A DNA stretch of 23,048 nucleotides from CAZGTQ01 sp964528575 (lineage in GTDB: Bacteria > Planctomycetota > UBA1135 > GCA-002686595), in NCBI GenBank assembly GCA_964528575.1, contig CAZGTQ010000289.1:1-23048 (forward strand). Direction: 5' to 3'. The position numbers were made by a program, and so were the translations under genes. This document shows, piece by piece, positions 1 through 7,076 of the stretch. The notes beneath the pieces were generated by a model that was not told the DNA's origin, did not search any database, and was given only the letters and a program-made list of their open reading frames with translations. Within the stretch, counting starts at the first letter, position 1. Each line of letters starts with the position of its first letter.

Positions 1-115
1 CGGCACCTCCTTGCTGCTCGCCGACAACAAGGTGTGCGACACCGCGGGAGCGTGCGCGCCGGGTTATCATGCCGGCTTCGAGCCCTGGCCATTGCCTGTT
101 CGAACACGACGGTGA
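1..115 (+). CDS. C-terminal end of an unrecognised protein (5' truncated)
   Basis: An open frame enters from the left edge (reading frame begins at base 2) and stops at TGA 113-115. The visible 37 residues include LLLADNKVCDTAGACAPGYH and end in an Arg-rich tail. I think it is coding because nearly all of the first 19 codons end in G or C, as in the real genes of this window, and because its stop overlaps the next GTG start as GTGA, the same junction used further down the operon. I do not recognise the family. It is not the end of a NuoE/FdsG subunit or of FdhD as far as I can judge. It is likely the upstream member of the formate dehydrogenase operon. Confidence 0.6.
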   Translation, partial: GTSLLLADNKVCDTAGACAPGYHAGFEPWPLPVRTRR

Positions 116-129
116 CGTCCGAACACGAC
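101..129. repeat. Short direct repeat around the diaphorase start codon
   Basis: The 10-mer CGAACACGAC occurs at 101-110 and again at 120-129, with nine bases between the copies. The GTG start and the overlapping TGA stop (112-115) lie in the spacer. It may be a small tandem duplication that made or altered the gene junction; no function is claimed. Confidence 0.5.
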
Positions 130-1734
130 CCCCTGCCCGGCGGGAGCGCCGCCCGCGCCGCCGCCCACGAGATGCCCGGCCGCCTCCAGGAGGCGGGCGG
201 GCTCACCCCGGGCGTGGCGCGCGCGATCGCGTCCGAGCTCGGCGTCCCCGAGGCCGAGGTCTGGGGCGTCGGCTCCTTCTTCCACCTCCTGGCGCGTCCG
301 CAGAGCAAGGTCCGCGTCTGCACCGGCCTGTCGTGCATGCTCGCCGGCGCCGCCGACGTGCTCGCCGCCGCGCGCGACGCGGGGCTGCCCGCGGAGGCGT
401 GCTCGTGCCTCGCCGGCTGCGACGTCCCGCCGGCGGTGCTGCGCGATCGGCGCGTCCTGCCGCGGGTCACGGTCGAGCACGTGCGCGCGGCGAAAGGCGA
501 CTGGCGCGCGCTGCGCTCGGAGGCCAGCGAGGACGAATGGCGCGGGACGATCGGACCGGCGGATGACCGCCCCGGCGAGCTCGCGCTGAACCTCGGCGGG
601 GCGCCCGACTGGAGCGGGGCTGCTCTCGCGCGCGCGGACGAGCTCGGTCCCGACGGCGTCGTCGCCGCGCTCGAGCTCTCGGGCCTGCAGGGGCGCGGCG
701 GCGCCGGCTTCCCGGCGCACCGCAAGTGGGCCGCGGTGCGCGCGCAGCGCGAGACGACGCGCTACGTCGTGCTCAACGCCGACGAGGGCGAGCCCGGCAC
801 GTTCAAGGACCGCGAGGTGATGCTGCGCCGGCCCGACCGCGTCATCGAGGGCCTCGCGATCGCGGCGCGCGCGGTCGGCGCGCAGGACGTCTACCTGTAC
901 CTGCGCGGCGAGTTCGAGGTGCCGTGGAACGCGATGGAGCGCGCGCTCGAGCGTTTCCGGGCCGCGGGGCTGCTCGGCGAGGTGCGCTTCCACATGCACG
1001 CCGGCCACGGCGCGTACATCTGCGGCGAGGAGACGGCGCTGATCGAGGCGCTCGAGGGCAAGCGCGGCATGCCGCGGCTCAAGCCGCCGTTCCCCGTCGA
1101 GAACGGCCTGTGGGGCAAGCCGACGCTCGTCCACAACGTCGAGACGATCGCGTGCATCCCGCCGATCGTCGAGCGCGGCGGCGACTGGTTCCGCGCGCTC
1201 GGCCGCACCGAGGCCGGGACGAAGCTCTACTGCCTCAGCGGCCACGTCGCGCGGCCGGGGACGTACGAGCTGCCGCTCGGCGTCACGCTCGACGAGCTCG
1301 TGGACGCGGCCGGCGGCTACGTCGGCGAGCTCAAGGCGTTCAGCCCCGGCGGGGCGAGCTCCGGCTTCCTGCCGGCGCGCATGCGCACCGTTGCGCTCGA
1401 CTTCGCGTCGCTCGCGAAGGTGGGCTCGATGCTCGGCTCGGCCGGCGTCGTCGTGCTGAACGAGAGCGTGAACCTGCGCGACGCGGCGCTCGAGCAGCTG
1501 CGCTTCTTCGAGGCGGAGAGCTGCGGCCAGTGCGCGCCGTGCCGCATCGGCACGTACTATCTGCGCGAGACGCTCGAGCGGGCGCCCGGGCCCGCGCGGC
1601 TCGCGCACGTCGCGGACGCGGCGTGGCAGATGAACGAGGGCTCGATCTGCGGCCTCGGCCAAGCGGCGCCGCTGCCGCTGACGACCGCGCTCGAGCACTT
1701 CCCCGGAGACTTCCAAAAGGACGTCGAACCGTGA
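112..1734 (+). CDS. fdhB: NAD+-reducing formate dehydrogenase beta subunit (NuoE-NuoF fusion, FdsB/HoxF type)
   Basis: This is the diaphorase subunit that takes electrons from the catalytic subunit and reduces NAD+ on FMN. With the GTG at 112 it has 540 residues. Residues about 15-125 are a NuoE-like part: a helical segment, then a thioredoxin-fold [2Fe-2S] site with C70 and C75 (CX4C) and C99 and C103 (CX3C). Residues about 165-530 are the NuoF (51 kDa) part, with GRGGAGFPAHRKW (194-206) and NADEGEPGTFKDR (222-234) for FMN/NADH, GAYICGEETALIEALEG (300-316), and the [4Fe-4S] ligands C471, C474, C477 (CGQCAPC) and C513. All cluster ligands are present. The GTG start overlaps the upstream stop as GTGA; no Shine-Dalgarno is visible, and ATG 172 is an alternative start that would still keep the NuoE fold. 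The end overlaps fdhA by four bases. HoxF of NAD-reducing hydrogenase and complex I NuoF share this fold, but the next gene makes formate dehydrogenase the right reading. Confidence 0.9.
   Translation: MTSEHDPLPGGSAARAAAHEMPGRLQEAGGLTPGVARAIASELGVPEAEVWGVGSFFHLLARPQSKVRVCTGLSCMLAGAADVLAAARDAGLPAEACSCLAGCDVPPAVLRDRRVLPRVTVEHVRAAKGDWRALRSEASEDEWRGTIGPADDRPGELALNLGGAPDWSGAALARADELGPDGVVAALELSGLQGRGGAGFPAHRKWAAVRAQRETTRYVVLNADEGEPGTFKDREVMLRRPDRVIEGLAIAARAVGAQDVYLYLRGEFEVPWNAMERALERFRAAGLLGEVRFHMHAGHGAYICGEETALIEALEGKRGMPRLKPPFPVENGLWGKPTLVHNVETIACIPPIVERGGDWFRALGRTEAGTKLYCLSGHVARPGTYELPLGVTLDELVDAAGGYVGELKAFSPGGASSGFLPARMRTVALDFASLAKVGSMLGSAGVVVLNESVNLRDAALEQLRFFEAESCGQCAPCRIGTYYLRETLERAPGPARLAHVADAAWQMNEGSICGLGQAAPLPLTTALEHFPGDFQKDVEP
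1717..1721 (+). promoter_or_regulatory. Ribosome binding site of fdhA
   Basis: AAGGA lies nine bases before the GTG at 1731, inside the end of fdhB. It supports GTG 1731 as the start; the first in-frame codons then give the expected N-terminus of the [2Fe-2S] domain. Confidence 0.6.
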
Positions 1735-4529
1735 TTCAGCCCAACGAGATCACGCTGCAGGGCCGCCGGCTCGCATTCGAGCCGGGCGAGACGATCCTGG
1801 ACGTGGCGCGGCGCAACGGGGTCGAGATCCCGACGCTGTGCCACGACCCGCGGCTCGAGCCGGCGGGAGCGTGCCGCACGTGCCTGGTCGAGATCGACGG
1901 TTGGCGGCGGCTCGCGCCGGCGTGCGCGACGCGCGCGGACGCGGGCATGGTCGTCGCGTCGGAGAACGCGCGCGTCGAGCGCCACCGCAAGACGCTGCTC
2001 GCGCTCTACATGACCGATCACCCGAGCGAGCGCGCGGAGGCCGAGCGCGGCGCGCCGAACGAGCTGCTCGCGATGGTCGAGCGCTACCAGGCGCCGACCG
2101 ACTGGGGCCGGCTCGAAAACAAGCGCGCGGGGCGGCCGGACGACCGCAACCCGTACATCCTGTTCCAGCCGGACCTGTGCATCCTGTGCGCGCGCTGCAC
2201 GCGCTACTGCGACGAGGTCGAGGGCGTGAGCGCGATCACGCTCGCCGACCGCGGCTCGGAGACGACGATCTCGACGGCCGACGCGCTCTCGCTGCTCGAC
2301 ACGACGTGCGAGCTGTGCGGCGGCTGCATCGACGCGTGCCCGACGGGCGCGATGGCCGAGAAGATGCCGCTCGTGCGCGGCGACAAGCCCGAGCGCGAGC
2401 TCGAGAAGGTGCGCACGACGTGCAACTTCTGCGGCGTCGGCTGCCAGCTCGACCTGAACGTCGACCGCGAGGCGAACGAGGGCCGCGGCCGCGTCGTCAA
2501 GGTGACGAGCCCCGAGCCGGGCACGACGACGAACGACGGCAACCTGTGCGTCAAGGGCCGTTTCGCGTACGACTTCGTGCACCACGGCGAGCGACTGACG
2601 ACGCCGCTCGTGCGCGGCGCCGACGGCGCGCTGCACGAAGCGAGCTGGGACGAGGCGCTGCGCTTCGCGGCCGCGGGCCTGCGCGGCGTCGCCGAGCGCC
2701 ACGGCGGCGACGCGCTGGGCTTCGTCAGCAGCTCGCGCTGCACCGTCGAGGAGAACTACCTCGTGCAGAAGCTCTCGCGCACGCTGTTCGGCACGAACAA
2801 CGTGCACCAGTGTGCCGCGACATGACACGCGCCGACCGTGGCCGGTCTGGTCACGACCTTCGGCGCGGGCGCGATGACGAACTCGATCGGGGAGATCCGT
2901 GACGCGGACTTCCTGTTCGTGATCGGGAGCAACACGAGCGAGGCGCACCCGATCATCGCGATGGAGATGAAGCGCGCGGTGCGCCGCGGCGCCACGCTCG
3001 TCGTCGCCGATCCGCGCGCGATCTGGATGGTGAACGTCGCCACGAAGCACCTCCAGCTCGTCCCGGGCACCGACGTCTGGCTCCTCAACGCGCTGGCGCA
3101 CGTCATCGTCGTCGAGGGGCTCGTCGACGAGGACTTCGTCGCGCGCCACACGGAGAACTTCGACGCGGTGCGCGAGGCGGTGCTGCCGTACACGCCCGAG
3201 GAGGCCGAGCGCGTCACCGGCGTGCCGGCCGACGACATCCGCTGGACGGCACGGCGCTACGCGAAGACCGAGAAGGCGGGCATCTACTACACGCTCGGCA
3301 TCACGGAGCACTCGCACGGCACGGACAACGTGTACGCGCTCGCGAACCTCGTCCTGATGACGGGGCACCTGGGCAAGCGCTCCGCGGGCATGAACCCGCT
3401 GCGCGGCCAGAACAACGTGCAGGGCGCGAACGACGCCGGCGCGACGCCGGTGTACTACCCCGGCTACCAGCGCGTCGACGATGCCGAGGTGCGCGCGAAG
3501 TACGAGCGCGCCTGGGGCGTCCCGCTGTCGCCGGAGCCGGGCCACAACCTCAACGTGATGATGAAGAAGGTCGGCACCGAGGTGCTCGGCCTGTTCGTCA
3601 TGGGGGAGGACATCGTGCTGTCCGAGCCCAACGCGCTGAAGTTCGAGGAGGGGCTCAACCGGATCGAGTTCCTCGTCCAGCAGGAGCCGTTCACGAACGA
3701 GACGACGCGCTTCGCGGACGTCGTCTTCCCCGCGGCGGTCTTCGCGGAGAAGGACGGCGTCTTCACGAATTCCGAGCGGCGCGTCCAGCTCGTGCGCAAG
3801 GCGGTTGAGCCGCCCGGACAGGCGCGCGCCGATTGGGAGATCCTCGTCCAGCTCGCGAACGCGTGCGGCGCCGCGTGGTCGTACGGGAGCGCCGCGGAGA
3901 TCTACGACGAGATGGCGCGCCTCGCGCCGAAGTTCGCCGGGATCAGCCACGCACGCATCGCGGTCGAGACGCACGGCGGCAAGAGCGGGCTGCAGTGGCC
4001 GTGCGTCGACGCGGCGCACCCGGGGACCGAGTTCCTGCACGAGGGCGGCGTCATGCGCGGCAAGGGCCTGTTCCAGCCGGTCGAGTACCGGCCGTCGGCC
4101 GAGCTGCCGGACGAACGATACGGGCTGATCCTGTCGACGGGACGCACGCTCTACCACTACAACGCTGCAACGCAGACGCGGCGCGAGTCGGGGCTCGACG
4201 CGAAGCAGCCGGAGAGCTTCGTCGAGATCCACCCGTCCGACGCGAAGAAGCGTGGCATCGCCGACGGCGATCTCGTCGAGGTGCGCACGCGCCGCGGCGC
4301 CGTCCGCGTCCGCGCGATCCTCTCGCGCCAGGTGCGCCGCGGCTGCATCTGGACGCCGCTGCACTTCGCCGAGGCGCGGGCGAACGTCTTGACGAACGAC
4401 GTCGGCGATCCGGTGACGCAGACGGCCGAGTACAAGGTCTGCGCCGCGGAGGTCGCGCGCGTCGAGCCCGCGGCGGGCGGGGAGCGCTTCCCCGGGAACT
4501 ACTACAGCACCACCGGCCCGCGCCGGTGA
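1731..4529 (+). CDS. fdhA: Formate dehydrogenase catalytic subunit, selenocysteine-containing (in-frame TGA at 2823-2825)
   Basis: This subunit oxidises formate to CO2 at a Mo- or W-bis-MGD centre and passes electrons to the FdhB diaphorase. Reading TGA 2823-2825 as selenocysteine gives 932 residues. Domains in order: a NuoG/FdsA-like [2Fe-2S] domain with C37, C48, C51 and C65; a two-[4Fe-4S] ferredoxin domain with C150, C153, C156, C160 and C193, C196, C199, C203; the molybdopterin oxidoreductase domain opening with C231, C234, C238 and C273; Sec365-His366 followed by APTVAGL; GMNPLRGQNNVQGANDAG near 543-560; and a C-terminal dinucleotide-binding domain. The frame is identical on both sides of the TGA, and the family consensus (CARx[U/C]H-PTVAGL) runs straight through it. 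A hairpin fitting a bacterial SECIS follows. Two oddities stand out. The DHP segment near residue 96 lacks the cysteines of the usual His-ligated cluster. The residues before Sec read CAAT instead of CARx. The start overlaps the fdhB stop and the end overlaps the next gene, each as GTGA. Expression would need selA, selB, selC and selD elsewhere in the genome. Confidence 0.92.
2829..2866 (+). promoter_or_regulatory. Bacterial SECIS element of fdhA (predicted)
   Basis: A two-part hairpin begins three bases after the TGA. The lower stem pairs GCGCCGA (2829-2835) with TCGGCGC (2860-2866), seven perfect pairs. An internal loop of CC against GACCT follows. The upper stem pairs GTGGCC (2838-2843) with GGTCAC (2849-2854), six pairs including one G-U. 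The apical loop is GGUCU (2844-2848). The gap from TGA to the loop is 18 nt, the same as in E. coli fdhF, and E. coli also uses a GGUCU-type loop bound by SelB. Pairing is read by eye and not energy-calculated. Confidence 0.85.
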
Positions 4530-5305
4530 GCGCCCTCGAGCTGTTCTCCCTGCGCGGCCGGCGCGCGCTCGTCACGGGCGCGAGCCGCGGCCTGGGGCGG
4601 CACCTCGCGCTCGGCCTCGCGCGCGCGGGCGCCGACGTGGCGCTCGTCGCGCGCGACGCGGCGGCGCTCGGCGAGACCGCGCGCCACGTCGAGGCGGCCG
4701 GAGCGCGCGCGATCGCGCTCGAGGCGGATCTGGTCCGGCCGGGCGAGCCGGCGCGGGTCGTCGCGGCGGCGCGCGAGGCGCTCGGCGGCCTCGACGTGCT
4801 CGTCAACAACGCGGGGACGAACGTGCGCAAGCCGGCGCTCGAGACGAGCGACGCGGACTTCGAGGCGATCCTGCGGCTCAACCTCGGCGCGGCGTTCGCG
4901 TGCGCGCGGGCGGCGGCGGAGCACATGGAGCGCGGCGCGCGGCAGATCAACATCGGCTCGGTCGCGGGGCACGTCGCGATCCCGACGGGGGTCGCGTACG
5001 CCGCGAGCAAGGCCGCGCTCGCGCAGATGACGCGCGTGCTCGCGCTCGAGTGGGGCCCGCGCGGCATCAACGTCAACTGCGTCGCGCCGTGGTACTTCCG
5101 CACGCCGCTGACCGAGGCCGTCCTCGACGACCCGCCGACGCTCGCCCGCATCCTGCGCGCGACGCCGCTCGGCCGCATCGGCGAGCCCGACGACCTCGTC
5201 GGCGTCGTCGTGTTCCTCGCGTCGAGGGCCGCGGCCTACGTCACCGGGCAGACGATCGCTGTCGACGGCGGGATGTCGTCGAGCGCGTTCCACCCGGACG
5301 CGTGA
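4526..5305 (+). CDS. Short-chain dehydrogenase/reductase (SDR), probably NADP(H)-linked
   Basis: A 259-residue classical SDR. It has the Rossmann motif TGASRGLG (17-24), NNAG (94-97), the active-site Asn119, Ser145, Tyr158 and Lys162 (YAASK), and the C-terminal GQTIAVDGGMSS typical of the gluconate 5-dehydrogenase/glucose dehydrogenase-like branch. Arg43 after the second strand and Arg21 in the glycine motif favour NADP(H), by family knowledge. The substrate cannot be read from sequence. The GTG start overlaps the fdhA stop as GTGA, so translation is probably coupled and the enzyme belongs to the same operon. It may use reducing power made by the formate dehydrogenase, or act on a related C1 or sugar-acid substrate. 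The gene ends six bases before the stop of the convergent next gene, leaving no room for a separate terminator. Confidence 0.85.
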   Translation: MSALELFSLRGRRALVTGASRGLGRHLALGLARAGADVALVARDAAALGETARHVEAAGARAIALEADLVRPGEPARVVAAAREALGGLDVLVNNAGTNVRKPALETSDADFEAILRLNLGAAFACARAAAEHMERGARQINIGSVAGHVAIPTGVAYAASKAALAQMTRVLALEWGPRGINVNCVAPWYFRTPLTEAVLDDPPTLARILRATPLGRIGEPDDLVGVVVFLASRAAAYVTGQTIAVDGGMSSSAFHPDA

Positions 5306-5311
5306 GGCGCG

Positions 5312-6952
5312 CTACGGCAGGATCGACACCCGCATCGCGCGGGAGGTCGACAGCAGCGTCGGGCACCCGGGGACGTTCCAGAGCGTGCCGACCTGGAAGA
5401 AGAGCGACACGCCCGCGAGCGCGGGATTGGGCGGCACCGGCACGTTCGCCGCGATCGAGCCGCGGCTGTCGGCCGGCGGCGTGCCGGAGAGCTGGAAGAA
5501 GCTCGCCGCCGGCGGGAGCGCGACGTGGAGCAGCGCGCCTGCGAGCGGCGTGCCGGCGGGGTCGGGCGTGTCCGAGAGAGCGAGGAGCGCGGGGACGCCC
5601 GGCGGCGCGTTGCTCGAGTGGACCGTGAAGCCCGCGTCGCCGACGACCGCGGGGCCGTTCGTGCCGATGTCCTGCGCCCCCGCGCAACCCGGCGTGCCCG
5701 TGCCGAACGGCGTGACGCCCTGGGGCACGAACGAGACGACCAGCGCCCGCGCCGCTGCGCGCGACGTCGCCACGACGTCGTTCACGCCGTCGCCGTCGAC
5801 GTCGTGCAGGCCGCCGACGTCGTAGCCGAGCTGCTGGCCCGGGCCCGTGCCCGCGATCGTCCCGATCGGCGTCCCGTCCTTGCCGGAGAACGCGCGCACC
5901 GCGCCCGCGTTGTTCCCGCCGGTGTCGTCGCCCGTCGCGCCCGCGACGAAGTCGCCGTAGCCGTCGCCGTTCAGGTCGCCGGCGCCGACGACGCTCGCGC
6001 CGAGCGCGTCGCCCGCCGCGCCGAACACGTTCCAGAGCGCGAGGCCGGTGCGGCCGGACACGACGCGCACGCGGCCGGCGCCGCTGCTCGCGCCCGCGGC
6101 GCCGAGCACGAGGTCGTCGAACCCGTCGAGGTCGACGTCGATCCCGCCGGAGGCCTTGCCCGTGGAACCGGCGCCCGGATTCGCGAGGTCGTAGAGCAAT
6201 CCGCCTGCCGGCCCGGCGAAGACGAGCGCGCGCGTTCCCTGCGCTCCGATCACGTCCGCGAGGCCGTCGCCGTTCACGTCGCCCGCGCGCCCGACGTGCG
6301 AGCCGAGCCGGCCGTTCGCCACGCTGCCGAGCTCGCGGAACAGGACCACGCCGTTCGCTCCCGACACGACCGTCAGCGATCCGCACGAGCCGAGCCCCGG
6401 CGCATCGTCGAGCAGCGCGCCGATCACGACGTCGTCGAACCCGTCGCCGTTCACGTCGCCAGCCGCGGCGGTCGACCAGCCGTACAGGTCCGACGCGTTG
6501 TCGCCCGTGGTCTCGCTCAGCACGCCCCCGGTCAGGCCCGAGATCACGCGCGCACTGCCCGCGTCGCTGCCGACGCCGGGCACGTCGTCCTCGTCGCCCG
6601 CGACGCACACGTCGTAGAAGCCGTCGCCGTTCGCGTCGCCCGCCGAGCTCGAGCCGAAGCCGACGTGGTCGCCGGCACCCGTTCCGAAGACGTTCGGCAG
6701 CGGCGCGCCGCTCGCACCGTCGTACAAGAAGCAGCTCCCGGCGTCGGAGAGCGCGCCGTTGTCGTCGCGCCACGCGCCGACGAGGATCTCCGCGCGACCG
6801 TCGCCGTCCATGTCGCCGACGAGGTCGCCGACCTCGCCGTAGCTGTCGGCCGTCGAGCCGGTGAACGTCCAGATCGTCTTCTGCGCGGCGGCGGCGGGTG
6901 CGAGCAGAGCCGTGGCGGCGAGCGCGAGCGCTAGAGCGGTGGTGTCGTGCAT
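5312..6952 (-). CDS. Secreted FG-GAP (integrin-alpha-like) seven-repeat beta-propeller protein
   Basis: A 546-residue exported protein. It has a signal peptide (about 1-23, ending AAAAQ) and seven calcium-site repeats of the DxNGDGxxD type starting near D48, D106, D166, D225, D272, D326 and D384. Seven is the number of blades in an integrin-alpha-type propeller, so this should be one closed propeller. A C-terminal domain of about 130 residues (from about 412: FGTGTPGCAG, then NGPA, SSNAPPG, LLHVALPP, LFFQVG and a final LSTSRAMRVSIL) resembles end domains found repeatedly in Planctomycetota secreted proteins. It differs in sequence from the end domain of the three large proteins encoded further upstream on this strand. 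A role in cell-surface adhesion or matrix binding is only a guess. ATG 6950-6952 sits directly against a 14-bp tandem repeat, and no clear Shine-Dalgarno is present. Confidence 0.85.
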   Translation of the reverse strand: MHDTTALALALAATALLAPAAAAQKTIWTFTGSTADSYGEVGDLVGDMDGDGRAEILVGAWRDDNGALSDAGSCFLYDGASGAPLPNVFGTGAGDHVGFGSSSAGDANGDGFYDVCVAGDEDDVPGVGSDAGSARVISGLTGGVLSETTGDNASDLYGWSTAAAGDVNGDGFDDVVIGALLDDAPGLGSCGSLTVVSGANGVVLFRELGSVANGRLGSHVGRAGDVNGDGLADVIGAQGTRALVFAGPAGGLLYDLANPGAGSTGKASGGIDVDLDGFDDLVLGAAGASSGAGRVRVVSGRTGLALWNVFGAAGDALGASVVGAGDLNGDGYGDFVAGATGDDTGGNNAGAVRAFSGKDGTPIGTIAGTGPGQQLGYDVGGLHDVDGDGVNDVVATSRAAARALVVSFVPQGVTPFGTGTPGCAGAQDIGTNGPAVVGDAGFTVHSSNAPPGVPALLALSDTPDPAGTPLAGALLHVALPPAASFFQLSGTPPADSRGSIAANVPVPPNPALAGVSLFFQVGTLWNVPGCPTLLSTSRAMRVSILP

Positions 6953-6953
6953 G

Positions 6954-7004
6954 GCGTCGTGGTGCCTGCGTCGTGGTGCCTGCGTCGTGGTGCCTGCGTC
7001 GTGG
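6954..7004. repeat. 14-bp tandem repeat in the 5' untranslated region of the FG-GAP gene
   Basis: GCGTCGTGGTGCCT (+ strand) occurs at 6954-6967, 6968-6981 and 6982-6995 without a mismatch, then a nine-base partial copy at 6996-7004. The array ends one base from the ATG of the minus-strand gene. Because 14 is not a multiple of three and the array is untranslated, copy-number change would alter leader length and not reading frame. On the transcript strand each unit starts AGG, which could act as a weak ribosome-binding sequence 12 nt from the start. Confidence 0.9.
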
Positions 7005-7022
7005 AGGGGATCGACGCCCGGC

Positions 7023-7052
7023 CGATGGGCGCCCGTGGAGAGCGGCCCATCG
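7023..7052 (-). terminator. Candidate hairpin after the 607-aa gene
   Basis: CGATGGGC (7023-7030) and GCCCATCG (7045-7052) form a perfect eight-pair stem with a 14-nt loop, 24 bases past the stop of the upstream minus-strand gene. There is no T-rich tract after it, so it could equally be a transcript-stabilising hairpin or a protein site upstream of the FG-GAP gene. Confidence 0.35.
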
Positions 7053-7076
7053 TAGCGCAGGACGCGGCGGCGCGGC

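Noticed and set aside
60..72. TATCAT at 65-70 as a -10 box before the diaphorase gene
   Set aside because: No matching -35 at 16-18 bp, and it lies inside the upstream reading frame of an apparent operon.
2823..2825. Nonsense mutation or frameshift making fdhA a pseudogene
   Set aside because: Frame is unchanged across the TGA, the codon sits precisely at the catalytic Sec/Cys site, and a SECIS-like hairpin follows; recoding explains it better.
112..4529. Complex I (NuoE/F/G) or NAD-reducing hydrogenase (HoxF/U)
   Set aside because: The large subunit has the molybdopterin domain with the FDH U-H-x-P-T-V-A-G and GMNPLRGQNNVQG motifs, and no hydrogenase or other Nuo subunits are adjacent.
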